64,000 nt of DNA from CALIZF01 sp046292445. Lineage in GTDB: Bacteria; Pseudomonadota; Alphaproteobacteria; Rhodobacterales; Rhodobacteraceae. The first letter of the stretch is position 1; the number at the start of each line of letters is the position of its first letter. The notes beneath the pieces are model-generated. The model saw nothing but the letters and a program-made list of their open reading frames with translations. It had not been told where the DNA came from and did not search any database. This document shows positions 50,412 through 59,211 of this stretch, piece by piece. The DNA lies in assembly GCA_046292445.1 (NCBI GenBank), contig JBKBQT010000002.1:141152-205151 (forward strand). Direction: 5' to 3'. A program made the translations under genes and the position numbers.

Positions 50412-51275
50412 CTAGCGCCCGGCGCGTTCGGCCGCGGCAAGGCGGTAATGGGCAATGCGCTCGGCGTGGCCTGCCACATGCTCGACCCAGCGCATCGCGT
50501 CGGTGCGCCGGAACATCTCGCCCACCGGCACGAGGCCGACATGCTCGGCCAGCAGCGTCGTGCGGCGGTGCCGCAGCGCCCGCTGCGCGATCAGCGGGGC
50601 GAGGCGGGCGAGGCGGGCGGCATCGCCTGCGCCATCCGCGCCCGACGCCATGCGCGCCGCTGCGGCGGCCGTCGCCGCTGCGGCACGGCGCAGGATCGGA
50701 TCGCTGCTGGTCAGGGTCAGCGCATCGGCATGGGCTGCGCGGTCCACCAGCCGGGCGATATGGTCGATCAGGTGCAGGATGGCGCCATAGCGTTCGAGGG
50801 TGCGCGTCCGGTCGGGCGGGACCGAGATACGGGCGAGATAGCCCTCGAGCGCCTCGATCGCGGGCTGGACGCGGCGCGTCATCGCGCCAAGGGCCTGCGG
50901 GTCCGGCGGATCGCCGAGCGCACGGGCGACGGCGCCGAGGGCCGCATCGGCGATCCCGCTGGCAACGGCCTGCGCGGCGTCGAGCGCGGCGTCGGGATCG
51001 GCCAGCAACGCGGGGTCGAGCGGGGCGGCAAGGCCGCTGTCGCGGTCGGGGACGAGCCGCGTCACCGCCCGGGCAAAGGCGGCATTGACCGGCAGGAACA
51101 GCGCCACCCCGACGATGTTCAGCGCCGTGTGGAAGAGGACGAGCGCCGTCTGCGGATCGACCATGGCCGCAAGCCGCCCGACCGGACCGAGGAGCGGCAG
51201 GACCGCCAGCGCCGAGATGACGTTGAAGAGCACATTGGCCACCGCTGCCTGCAACGCCGGCCGCGTGCCGCTCGA
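50412..51275 (-). pseudogene. Na/phosphate cotransporter (NptA/YjbB family), N-terminus lost
   Basis: The C-terminal part, about 285 residues, is intact to the stop codon at 50412: NVLFNVISALAVLPLLGPVG and LVLFHTALNIVGVALFLPVN are the last two membrane segments, then a PhoU-like helical domain (YLARISVPPDRTRTLERYGA, FRRTDAMRWVEHVAGHAERI). Homology stops at about 51275, where the first five or so helices should be. Beyond that point the minus strand is only a shadow of a Mu-like transposase on the other strand. The gene was cut by insertion of the prophage whose remains lie next to it. Confidence 0.82.
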
Positions 51276-51362
51276 CCTGCTGCTGTCGGCGGCGATCTGC
51301 GGGATGGCCGCGCTCGAGGCCGAGGCGGAGCGGCGGCTCGACGCGCTCGAGGGGCGCGGACG

Positions 51363-52866
51363 GTGCGGGACTGGCGGGCACTGGTGCGCGACGTCCCGCG
51401 GCAGCACTGGCTGCCCGCGCTCCTGCCGGCGCGGCGCGGGCGGCCGGACCCTGCGGGCTGCGATCCGCGCGCCTGGGATCTTCTGGTGTCGGACTGGCTG
51501 CGGCCCGAGCAGCCCTGCGTCGCGGCCTGCCTCCGGCGGATGCGGGACGCGGCGGCGCGCGAGGGCTGGGGGCCGATCCCGTCGGACAGCACTTTGCGCC
51601 GGCGGCTCGAGGCCGAGCTGCCGCGGGCGGTGAAGGTCGCCGCGCGCGAAGGGCTGCGGGCGGCAGCGCGGCTGATCCCGGCGCAGCGCCGCTCGCGGGC
51701 GCTTCTCGCGGCGCTCGAGGGCGTCGGCGCGGACGGGCACAAGCTCGACCTCTTCGTCGTCCCGCCGGGCGGCGGCACGCCGGTGCGGCCGGTGCTGCTG
51801 GCGTTGCAGGACCTTGCCTCGGGCAAGATCCTCGCCCACCGGCTGGGGACGACCGAGAGCTGCCATCTGGTGCGGCTGGCGTTCCTCGACCTGATCGAGA
51901 CCTGGGGCGTGCCGGGGGCGGTCTGGCTCGACAACGGCCGGGGCTTCGCGGCGAAGTGGCTGACGGGGGGCAACCCGTATCGGTTCCGCTTCAGGCTCAG
52001 GCCCGACGAACCGTCGGGGCTGCTGACGCGGCTCGGGGTGGCGGTGCATTTCGCGACGCCCTACCACGGGCAGGCGAAGCCGATCGAACGCGCGTTCCGC
52101 GACCTCGCCGAGGAGATCGCGCGCCACCCCGCTGCGGCGGGGGCCTACACGGGCAACCGGCCCGACGCCAAGCCCGAGAACCATGGCGCGCGGGCGCTGA
52201 CCTGGGACGAATGCCGCGCCCTCGTCTCCGACGGGATCGCGCGGCACAACGCGCGGCCGGGCCGCCGGGGCGGGGTCTGCGCCGGGCGGTCGTTCGATGC
52301 GACCTTCGCCGAGCTCTACGCGCAGGCGGTGGTGGCGCGGCCGACGGCGGCGCAGCTGCGGCTGTTCCGGCTCGCGGCCGAGCGGGTCGCGGCGCGGGCG
52401 CCCTCGGGCGAGATCGAGATCGCGGGCGCGCGCTGGTGGCACCCCGAGCTGGTCGCCCATGCCGGGCGGCGGGTGACGGTGCGCTTCGACCCCGACGCGC
52501 TGTCGCGCCCCGCGGCGGTCTACGACGCCGACGACCGCCTGATCTGCGAGGCCGACCGCGTGGGCGACGTGCCCTTCGACAGTCTCGAGGCGGCGCGGGC
52601 GCGGGCGCGCGAGGCCGCGGCCTGGAAGCGGCAGGTGAAGGCAGGCATCGAGGCCCAGCGGCGGCTCGCCGCGGCCGAGGTTGCGCGGATCGTCGGTGCG
52701 CCCAAGCCGCAGGAGGCTCAGGCGGCCGCCGACGCGGCCCGGCCCGAACCGGCGGCGCTGCGCCTGGTGGCCGGCGGCGGCGGGCGGCCGGCGCAGGACG
52801 CGGTAGCCGATGCGATCTGCGACGTCTGGGGGCTCGAGGACGGCGAGGCGCGGCGAACAGCCCAGT
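51363..52866 (+). pseudogene. Mu-like phage transposase (MuA), N-terminus lost
   Basis: About 500 residues of a MuA-type DDE transposase. The catalytic residues can be seen in GVGADGHKLDLFVVPPG, GAVWLDNGRGFAAKWL and ATPYHGQAKPIERAFRDLAE. It is followed by the Mu-type C-terminal beta barrel (GEIEIAGARWWHPELVAHAG) and a charged helix (AARARAREAAAWKRQVKAGI). The N-terminal DNA-binding domains are missing: upstream of about 51355 the frame is lost. The end runs into an IS3 remnant near 52866. Sequence style is that of Rhodobacter Mu-like phages. The catalytic core is complete, but it cannot recognise phage ends. Confidence 0.85.
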
Positions 52867-53065
52867 TTCCCCGCGCCAGTTTACCCGCGATCGCTGTCAG
52901 CGCCGCAGCTTCGCTTTGATACTCATCGCGGTGTTCCATCACCAGCCGCACCGTACGTTCGCGGAACCCAGGTGAATACGGCTTCGCGGTCTTCTTCTTT
53001 GATGTCTGTTCCATAACGGGCAATTCTCCGAGAGTTTTGCCCTCCGGTAAACCAGGGGCGGTTCA
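52866..53065 (-). mobile_element. IS3-family remnant: OrfA N-terminus and one terminal repeat
   Basis: On the minus strand ATG 53014 starts EQTSKKKTAKPYSPGFRERT, then VRLVMEHRDEYQSEAAALTA and IAGKL, the first 46 residues of an IS3-type OrfA, broken near 52877. The other end carries TGAACCGCCCCTGGTTTACC (minus strand, from 53065), which looks like the terminal inverted repeat beginning with TGA. The rest of the element, including OrfB, is gone. Confidence 0.8.
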
Positions 53066-53294
53066 CCGCGCCGTGGTCACGCTCGACCCGATCGAGATCG
53101 TCTGGCGCCGCTTCCTCGCGGCGACCGCGCTCGACGGACCTGATTATGTCGTCCGCGGCCTGCGTCTGCGCTCGGTCAGCGCCACGCCGCAGCAACTCGT
53201 CGCGCAGGCGGGCTGGCAGGACCTCGTCAACGAACGCTTCCCGCGCCTGGTCTACGACCGGGAACGCTTTCCGACACTGGAATACGGCGGATGA
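53066..53294 (+). pseudogene. DUF1833 phage tail protein, C-terminal fragment
   Basis: The last 75 residues or so read YVVRGLRLRSVSATPQQLVA and QDLVNERFPRLVYDRERFPT, the end of the DUF1833 tail proteins found just before the NlpC/P60 tail peptidase in lambdoid and Mu-like phages. The N-terminal half was removed by the IS3 insertion at 53065. The stop overlaps the next start by four bases. Confidence 0.7.
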
Positions 53295-53707
53295 ACGCGC
53301 CGCTCGCCATGACGGCCGCCTGCGGCCACTGGACCGCGCGCTGGATCGGCCGCCCCTGGGTGCCGGGCACGAGCGACTGCTGGTCGCTCGCCCGCGCCGT
53401 CTGGGCCGCGGAATTCGGGCGCAGCGTCGCGCCGCTCCCCGTCGATCCGGGCGATCTGCGCGCCGCATCGCGCGCGCTCGCGGCCGGCGCCGCAGGGTGG
53501 ATCGCGGTCACCGACCCCGCCGAGGGCGACGGCGTGCTGATGGCGCGCGGCCGGCATCCCTGCCACGTCGGCGTCTGGGTCGCGCCCGACCGCGTCCTGC
53601 ACGCGGTCGAGCGCGCGGGCTGCCTGCGCAGCCCCGCCAGCCGGCTGGGCGATCTCGGCTACCGCATCGCGGCGATCCTGCGGCACCCGGACTGGGGGCG
53701 GCCGTGA
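53291..53707 (+). CDS. NlpC/P60-type phage tail peptidase
   Basis: The 138-residue protein has the Cys nucleophile in VPGTSDCWSLARAVWAAEFG (Cys30) and the His in HPCHVGVWVAPDRVLHAVER (His92; His104 as a second). It is the small tail-assembly peptidase of siphophages, gene-transfer agents and Mu-like phages of this group. ATG 53291 overlaps the DUF1833 stop, and its own stop overlaps the next gene. It is intact, but as part of a decayed prophage it probably has no function now. Confidence 0.82.
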   Translation: MNAPLAMTAACGHWTARWIGRPWVPGTSDCWSLARAVWAAEFGRSVAPLPVDPGDLRAASRALAAGAAGWIAVTDPAEGDGVLMARGRHPCHVGVWVAPDRVLHAVERAGCLRSPASRLGDLGYRIAAILRHPDWGRP

Positions 53708-53812
53708 AGGCCCATCTGGTCATCGCCCGGAACCCCTTCGCGCCGGCTTCGGCCGAGCGGCGCGTGCTGCGCCGGCGCGTCCGCATCCGCGCCCTTGAGG
53801 CCGCCGCCGGGA
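53704..53812 (+). pseudogene. Phage tail-tip/host-specificity protein, N-terminal fragment
   Basis: GTG 53704, overlapping the peptidase stop codon (GTGA), begins KAHLVIARNPFAPASAERRV and RRRVRIRALEAAAG, the usual start of the large tail-tip protein (J-like) that follows the NlpC gene in these phages. Homology ends at about 53812, some 45 bp before the next chromosomal gene, marking the right border of the prophage remnant. Confidence 0.6.
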
Positions 53813-53858
53813 TCGCTAGGGTGCCAGCCGGCAACCGGCAGCAGAGGCTTGACGCAGC

Positions 53859-54791
53859 ATGACCGCCCTCGGCCCGAATGCGCGCGGCGCACTGCTCGCC
53901 CTCTTCGGCTTTGCGATCTACGCAAGCCACGATGCCGTCATCAAGGGCCTCGGCACGCGCCTGTCAACGCCGCAGATCGTGTTCTTCGTCAACCTTCTTG
54001 GCCTGCCGCTGGCGCTCCTGCTGCTGGCCGCGGACAGGGCGCCCGGCCGGCTGATCCCGGTGCATCCGGGCTGGATGGCGGTGCGGGCCGGCGGGGTGAT
54101 CGTGTCGGGCATCGCGGGGTTCTTTGCCTTCACGCAACTGCCGCTCACGCAGGTCTATGCGCTTTTGTTCACCACGCCGCTGCTCATCACCCTGCTGGCG
54201 ATCCCGGTGCTGGGCGAACGGGTGGGGCTGCGCCGGGCGCTCGCGGTTCTGGTCGGGTTCTGCGGCGTGCTGATCGTGCTGCGGCCGGGCAGCGCGGCGA
54301 TCGGGCCGGGGCATCTGTCGGCGCTGCTGTCGGCGCTGGCCGCGTCGATGGCGGCCGTGGCCTCGCGGCGGATCGGCCGGGACGAACGGCCGGCGGTCAT
54401 GGTGATCTGGCCGATCATGGGCAATATCGCGGTGATGGGGGCAGTCCTGCCGATCGTCTATGTGCCGGTCGCCGGCGCGGATCTGGCGCTGCTGGCCTTC
54501 GTGGCGGCCTGTTCTTTCGTGGCACTTCTGATGATCGTGATGGCCTATCGCAGCGCCGAGGCGGTGGTGGTCGCGCCGATGCAGTATTCGCAGATCCTCT
54601 GGGCGAGCGTCTTCGGCGGGCTCTTCTTTGCCGAGACGCCCGATCCCTGGACCTATCTGGGCGCCGGTGTCGTGATCGCCTCGGGGCTTTACATCGTGCT
54701 GCGCGAGGCGCGGGGCGGCGCAGTATCGGCGACGCAGCCGGTTCTGAGCACCGCCGCGCGGCCGGGGGCGGGCGGCGATCCGGCCGCTTGA
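53859..54791 (+). CDS. DMT superfamily (EamA) transporter
   Basis: The 310-residue membrane protein has ten predicted helices in two EamA repeats. The first starts ALLALFGFAIYASHDAVIKG and includes IAGFFAFTQLPLTQVYALLF; the second includes SFVALLMIVMAYRSAEAVVV and PMQYSQILWASVFGGLFFAE. Such proteins export metabolites or amino acids; the substrate is unknown. It starts 47 bp after the last phage fragment, so its native upstream region has been lost. Confidence 0.9.
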   Translation: MTALGPNARGALLALFGFAIYASHDAVIKGLGTRLSTPQIVFFVNLLGLPLALLLLAADRAPGRLIPVHPGWMAVRAGGVIVSGIAGFFAFTQLPLTQVYALLFTTPLLITLLAIPVLGERVGLRRALAVLVGFCGVLIVLRPGSAAIGPGHLSALLSALAASMAAVASRRIGRDERPAVMVIWPIMGNIAVMGAVLPIVYVPVAGADLALLAFVAACSFVALLMIVMAYRSAEAVVVAPMQYSQILWASVFGGLFFAETPDPWTYLGAGVVIASGLYIVLREARGGAVSATQPVLSTAARPGAGGDPAA

Positions 54792-54871
54792 GCGGGGGCA
54801 TCCGGTGCCTCACCCCCCGTGCCTCACCCCTTGTCAAACCGGGGGGAAGCGTTTACCCACCGCGGCACGGT

Positions 54872-54948
54872 CGGAGCGTAGCGCAGCCTGGTAGCGCACC
54901 TGCTTCGGGAGCAGGGGGTCGGAGGTTCGAATCCTCTCGCTCCGACCA
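54872..54948 (+). tRNA. tRNA-Pro (anticodon CGG)
   Basis: The 77-base sequence folds into a full cloverleaf: acceptor stem CGGAGCG with CGCTCCG, D arm with AGCGCAGCCTGGTAGCGC, anticodon stem CCTGC/GCAGG around the loop TTCGGGA (anticodon CGG, codon CCG), T arm GAGGTTCGAATCCTC, discriminator A and an encoded CCA. No integrase or duplicated 3' end was seen next to it. Confidence 0.97.
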
Positions 54949-54963
54949 TGTCCTTTCGGAACG

Positions 54964-56640
54964 TCAGCCCGAGAATGCGCTCACCCCCCGGCGGGCGAGC
55001 CAGAGGTTGACCGCGAGCAGGATGCCCGAGGTGATGGCGATGGCGATCACGCTCATCGCCATGCCGGTCTGCACCGATCCCTGCTCGAACTGCGCGAAGA
55101 CGAAGGTTCCGACCGTCCTCAACCCTGCCGGGGCGAGCATGATCGAGGCCACAAGCTCGCGCGAGGCGATGGCAAAGACCAGCATCATCGCCGCGATCAG
55201 CGACGGCGCCATCAGCGGCAGCGTGATATGGCGCAGCGTCTGGGCCTGGCTGGCGCCCGACACCCGTGCCGCATCGTCGAGCGTGCCCGAAATCTGGCGC
55301 AGGCGCGCGACGGCATAGCGGATCGGATAGGGCAGCAGGATGCCGACATAGGCCACCAGCAGGATCCCCGCCGTGCCATAGAGGGTGACCGGCAGGAAGG
55401 GCGAGTTCCAGGCGAGGATGATCCCCACCGCCAGCACGATGGCCGGAATGGCGTTCGGCAGGACCGACAGCCCATCCATCACCGCCCGCCCGCGCCCCGT
55501 CCCGCGCACGACGCTATAGGCCACCAGCCCGCCGATCGCCGCCGTCGCACCGGCCGTCAGCACGGCGAGCCAGCCGCTCGTCATCAGTGCCTGCGCCGCG
55601 CGGCTGCCCGGCTGGAGGATCGGCGCATAGTGCCGCGAATCGAGGTTGCCCCAATGCAGCCCGCCCGAGATCGTCCCCAGCATCGAGGTCGCGCCGATCG
55701 CTGCTAGCGGGATCGCCACGCCGATCACCGCGACCAGCGCAAAGAGCGCCAGCACCGGCCAGCGCCAGGGCCCGAGATCGGCCTTGTCGATCTCCGCAGG
55801 CTTGGCCGTCTGGGTGATGTAGGATCGCCGCGTGGCGATCCAGTTCTGCAGCGTGAAGGCCGCCAGCACCATCGCCATCAGGATCACCGACCCGAGCGCC
55901 GCGCCCGCAAGGTCGATCGGCCAGTCGGACAGCCGCACATAGATACCGGTCACCAGCACGTCGAAACCGGTGCGCGCGGCCAGCGCCGCCGGCGTGCCGA
56001 ATTCCTCGATCGACATTGCAAAGACGATCAGCAGGCTGGCCGCGATGGCCGGAATGGACAGCGGCAGCGTGATGAGGAAGAACGCCGGCAAAGGCCCCGC
56101 GCCATGGACCCGCGCGGCGGCCGCAAAGCGCCCGCCCACCGCCTCGAGGGCGCGGGAGACGGCGAAATAGACCAGCGGAAAGAGGTTCAGCGTCATCACG
56201 AAGGCAACGCCGGCAAAGCTGAACAGGAACCGCCCCAGATCGAAGCCGGCAAGCTGGAACAGATAGCCCCGCGGCTGCAGCGTCATCATCCAGGCGATGG
56301 CGGCGATGAACGGCGGGATCAGGAAGGGGATCAGGAATACCACATCCCAGAGGCGCGCGCCCGGCACATGGAACAGCCCGCGCAGAATGCCGATGGGGAG
56401 CCCGAAGACAAGGCAACCGGCCATGACCGAAAACGCAAGGCGCAGCGTGTTGGCCGATTGCGTCCAGAGGCGATCATTCTCGGTCAGGATCGCAAGCCGC
56501 GTGAATGCACCGTCGAACGACCCGCGGGCAAAGTCGGGGAACACGGCCTGCAGCAGGATGAACAGGACCGGCACACCCACGAGCACAAGGATCGCCGCCG
56601 CTGCAAGCGTCGTCAGGATGGATGGCGCACGCGCGATCAT
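54964..56640 (-). CDS. ABC transporter permease, fused two-domain iron type (FbpB/AfuB-like)
   Basis: The 558-residue membrane protein is two permease domains in one chain, with about twelve helices. Each half has an EAA-type loop: ALEAVGGRFAAAARVHGAGP in the first and GTLDDAARVSGASQAQTLRH in the second. This double layout is typical of importers for ferric ion, thiamine or 2-aminoethylphosphonate. It is the last gene of a three-gene operon after the ATPase and binding-protein genes, in the order ATPase, binding protein, permease on the minus strand. Confidence 0.9.
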   Translation of the reverse strand: MIARAPSILTTLAAAAILVLVGVPVLFILLQAVFPDFARGSFDGAFTRLAILTENDRLWTQSANTLRLAFSVMAGCLVFGLPIGILRGLFHVPGARLWDVVFLIPFLIPPFIAAIAWMMTLQPRGYLFQLAGFDLGRFLFSFAGVAFVMTLNLFPLVYFAVSRALEAVGGRFAAAARVHGAGPLPAFFLITLPLSIPAIAASLLIVFAMSIEEFGTPAALAARTGFDVLVTGIYVRLSDWPIDLAGAALGSVILMAMVLAAFTLQNWIATRRSYITQTAKPAEIDKADLGPWRWPVLALFALVAVIGVAIPLAAIGATSMLGTISGGLHWGNLDSRHYAPILQPGSRAAQALMTSGWLAVLTAGATAAIGGLVAYSVVRGTGRGRAVMDGLSVLPNAIPAIVLAVGIILAWNSPFLPVTLYGTAGILLVAYVGILLPYPIRYAVARLRQISGTLDDAARVSGASQAQTLRHITLPLMAPSLIAAMMLVFAIASRELVASIMLAPAGLRTVGTFVFAQFEQGSVQTGMAMSVIAIAITSGILLAVNLWLARRGVSAFSG

Positions 56641-56736
56641 GGATGCCCCGCCGTCGGTTCCCTGCCGGTGATGCCGATCCCGCGCGCGTCGATGGCCCCG
56701 AACGGCTTCGGGGCCATGCGCGGCAAGCCGACCCGA

Positions 56737-57696
56737 TCAGCGGTTCGTCACGGTCGCGTTGAAGCGGGCGATGATCTCGTCCCGGCGTGCCGCGACGGCA
56801 TCCTCGTCCACGGCGATCACCGTCAGATCCGCGATGCCCGGGCGCAGGCCCGCGACGTCGGTGCGGGCCGGCATCATCCAGGTCTTGGCGACCAGCGCCT
56901 GCCCTGCGTCCGACAGCACGAAATCGACAAAGGCCCGTGCCGCATCCGGGTTCGCAGACGAGCCGAGGATCATCATCGGGCGCGGCGCGATCACCGTGCC
57001 GCTCGCCGGCACGATGACCTCGATCGTCTCGCCCTTGGCCGCCTGACCATAGCTGATGTAGTCCACCGCGCCGAAGACGACCGCCTTGGCCCCCTGCAGC
57101 ACGGGGTTGAGCGCCGCGGCATTCGGACCGGGCACGATCATCTTGTTCTCGGCCAGGGCCGCCAGAAGCGCCCATGCCTCGTCGCCCTTCGCCGCTTCCA
57201 GCCCCGCGACCAGATCGAAGGCAGACCCGGATTGCGCCGGATCGGGCATGGTCACCATGTCGCGATAGGCCGCGTCGGTCAGATCGGCCCATTCGTTCGG
57301 CCGCGGCGTGCCGCTCTGGGTGTTCCAGACCATGGCGAGCGCGGAAATCCCCTGCGCGGCATAGTGGCTGTGCTTGAGGAAATCCGGGATCGTGGCGGCG
57401 TTGGGCGACAGATACTCCATCAGCAGGCCCCGCGCATGCAGATCGCGCGCCGACCCCCAGCTGGCCGAGACGACGACATCGGCCTGCGGGTTGGCCTCTT
57501 CCGCCTCGAGCCGGGCCATGACCTGGCCGGTGGTGCCCTGGAACACGTTCACGGTGATCCCGGTTTCGGCCTTGAACGCCTCGGCCAGCGCATCGGCAAG
57601 GCCGCCGGGGCCGGCGGTGTAGAAGGTCAGCGTGTCGGCCTGGGCAAGCGTGCCCAGAAGGCCGAAGGCGGCGGCGAAGGCGGTGCTGCGAAACAT
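56737..57696 (-). CDS. ABC transporter substrate-binding protein, ferric iron/AEP type
   Basis: The 319-residue protein has a signal peptide (MFRSTAFAAAFGLLGTLAQA) and the fold of extracellular binding protein family 1/6: TLTFYTAGPGGLADALAEAF, FQGTTGQVMARLEAEEANPQ, ADVVVSASWGSARDLHARGL, LVAGLEAAKGDEAWALLAAL. The double-Tyr ferric-ion ligand at the C-terminal end of classic FbpA proteins is not evident, so the ligand could equally be 2-aminoethylphosphonate, a polyamine-like compound or another metal chelate. It is co-encoded with a fused permease and an ATPase. Confidence 0.88.
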   Translation of the reverse strand: MFRSTAFAAAFGLLGTLAQADTLTFYTAGPGGLADALAEAFKAETGITVNVFQGTTGQVMARLEAEEANPQADVVVSASWGSARDLHARGLLMEYLSPNAATIPDFLKHSHYAAQGISALAMVWNTQSGTPRPNEWADLTDAAYRDMVTMPDPAQSGSAFDLVAGLEAAKGDEAWALLAALAENKMIVPGPNAAALNPVLQGAKAVVFGAVDYISYGQAAKGETIEVIVPASGTVIAPRPMMILGSSANPDAARAFVDFVLSDAGQALVAKTWMMPARTDVAGLRPGIADLTVIAVDEDAVAARRDEIIARFNATVTNR

Positions 57697-57720
57697 GGGT
57701 CTGTCCTTGTCTGTTGTGGC

Positions 57721-58785
57721 CTAGTGGGGGAAGAAGCGCAGCCGGTCGGTATCGATCGACAGCGGCATCAGCGTCTCGACGGGTACCGGGCGGTCTGCGG
57801 GGCATGCGAGGTCGGCGGCCTGTTGTCCGTCGAGGCCGAGGTGCAGCAGGTAACGGTCGCCCTGGAACTGGCAGCGCAGCACCCGGGCGCAGAGGGCGCC
57901 CTGCGGATCCGGCCGGACGGCCGTGCGCGGGATCAGGATGCGCCCGGGACCTTCCGCGGCGCCCTGCCCGATACCGGGCAGCGTCAGGCGGCCCTGCGCG
58001 CAGGTGAATCCGTGCCCGGCGGTCATGCGGCCGTCGATCAACGCGCCGATGTTCAGGAACTGCGCAACATCGACCGTGGCCGGTGCGGAGAACAGCCGTT
58101 CGGGCGTGTCGATCTGCGCGATCGCCCCGCCCAGCATCACGGCGACGCGGTCGGCAATGGTGAAGGCCTCGGCCTGGTCGTGCGTGACGTAGATCGCCGA
58201 CAGCCCGAGGTCGCGCAAGAGCGCGCCGATCTCGAGCGCGAGGCCCTCGCGAAGCTCGCGGTCGAGGTTCGACAGGGGCTCGTCGAAAAGGACGAGCGGC
58301 GGCTCGGCCACGATCGCGCGGGCGAGGGCCACACGCTGCTGCTGCCCGCCCGACAGCGTGCCCGGAAACCGGCCAGCGAGGTGGCCAAGCCCTACGCGCT
58401 CGAGCGCCGCATCGGCACGGCGGGCGCGGGCCGCGGCGTCGAGCCCGCGCATGCGCAGCGGAAAGGCGACGTTGTCGCGGACGCTCAGATGCGGCCAGAT
58501 GGCATAATCCTGGAACACCATCCCGATCCCGCGGTCTTCGGGTGCAACGTTCAGCGCGCTTCCGTCCACCACGAGACGCCCGGCGATCTCCATCCGGCCC
58601 GAGGTCGCCGCGAGCAGCCCGGCCGCAATGCGCAAAAGGGTTGTCTTGCCGCAGCCGGAAGGCCCGAGAAGCGCAACCACCTCGCCCGGCGCGAGGTCGA
58701 GATGCACATCGCGCAGCACGGCAGTATCGCCGAAGCGTTTGGCGATCCGCGCGGCGCTGAGTGCAGGGGGTGTGCTGGCAGCCAT
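57721..58785 (-). CDS. ABC transporter ATP-binding protein, FbpC/PotA-like
   Basis: The 354-residue ATPase has Walker A LGPSGCGKTTLLRIAAGLLA, Q-loop VFQDYAIWPHLSVRDNVAFP, signature GTLSGGQQQRVALARAIVAE, Walker B LVLFDEPLSNLD and the H-loop IYVTHDQAEAFTIADR, followed by a C-terminal regulatory TOBE-like domain (GRILIPRTAVRPDPQGALCA). ATG 58785 is used; the open frame upstream of it is not conserved. It drives the adjacent iron-type importer. The binding-protein gene follows after 24 bp. Confidence 0.93.
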   Translation of the reverse strand: MAASTPPALSAARIAKRFGDTAVLRDVHLDLAPGEVVALLGPSGCGKTTLLRIAAGLLAATSGRMEIAGRLVVDGSALNVAPEDRGIGMVFQDYAIWPHLSVRDNVAFPLRMRGLDAAARARRADAALERVGLGHLAGRFPGTLSGGQQQRVALARAIVAEPPLVLFDEPLSNLDRELREGLALEIGALLRDLGLSAIYVTHDQAEAFTIADRVAVMLGGAIAQIDTPERLFSAPATVDVAQFLNIGALIDGRMTAGHGFTCAQGRLTLPGIGQGAAEGPGRILIPRTAVRPDPQGALCARVLRCQFQGDRYLLHLGLDGQQAADLACPADRPVPVETLMPLSIDTDRLRFFPH

Positions 58786-58929
58786 CTCTTCAGCCGGTAG
58801 CCGGATCGTGTAACGGTTTGACGACAGCGCATGTCCATAGACGGCCGCCGGCCGTTCAAGGCGCGCGACGCTCGTCCATGCGCACCGCTCGACCGTCGCG
58901 CGGCAACACAAGCTGTTCCTGCAAGCCGC

Positions 58930-59135
58930 AAGGCAGAGGTTGTGCTGATCGCCCGCAGGCGTTGCGTGCCCTCCGCGGTCTCGCCGCTGATCCGGAACTG
59001 CGGTCCCACCCTTGCGCCGTTCGCGCCGAACAGAACCTTGCCATTACCCAGTGGCGTGAACGATGGGTCAAGCACATGCCCCGCAATGAAAGCAATGCGC
59101 GGCGCATCGAAGCGGCCTTTCTGCCGATCCACCAT
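58930..59135 (-). pseudogene. Possible ELWxxDGT-type repeat protein fragment
   Basis: The minus strand reads PSFTPLGNGKVLFGANGARV, then FRISGETAEGTQRLRAI, which resembles one unit of the repeats with pattern LFxANDGxxGxELWxTDGTxxGT found in bacterial surface proteins. Only one unit is present, and it is degenerate. The 58786-59211 interval holds no other recognisable gene. Confidence 0.3.
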
Positions 59136-59211
59136 TGGCGCGCAGGCTGTCGCCCCGTGCCGGCCGGAAAGGCGCTGGACAGCGCGCTGCTCGGTCCATA
59201 GTTTTCGTGCG

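Noticed and set aside
50412..52460. Single long minus-strand gene covering 682 codons
   Set aside because: Only the last 285 or so codons match the Na/phosphate cotransporter; the rest is antisense to the Mu-like transposase.
56104..58800. Open plus-strand frame of about 898 codons
   Set aside because: It is the shadow of the three genes of the iron-type importer and has no similarity to a protein family.
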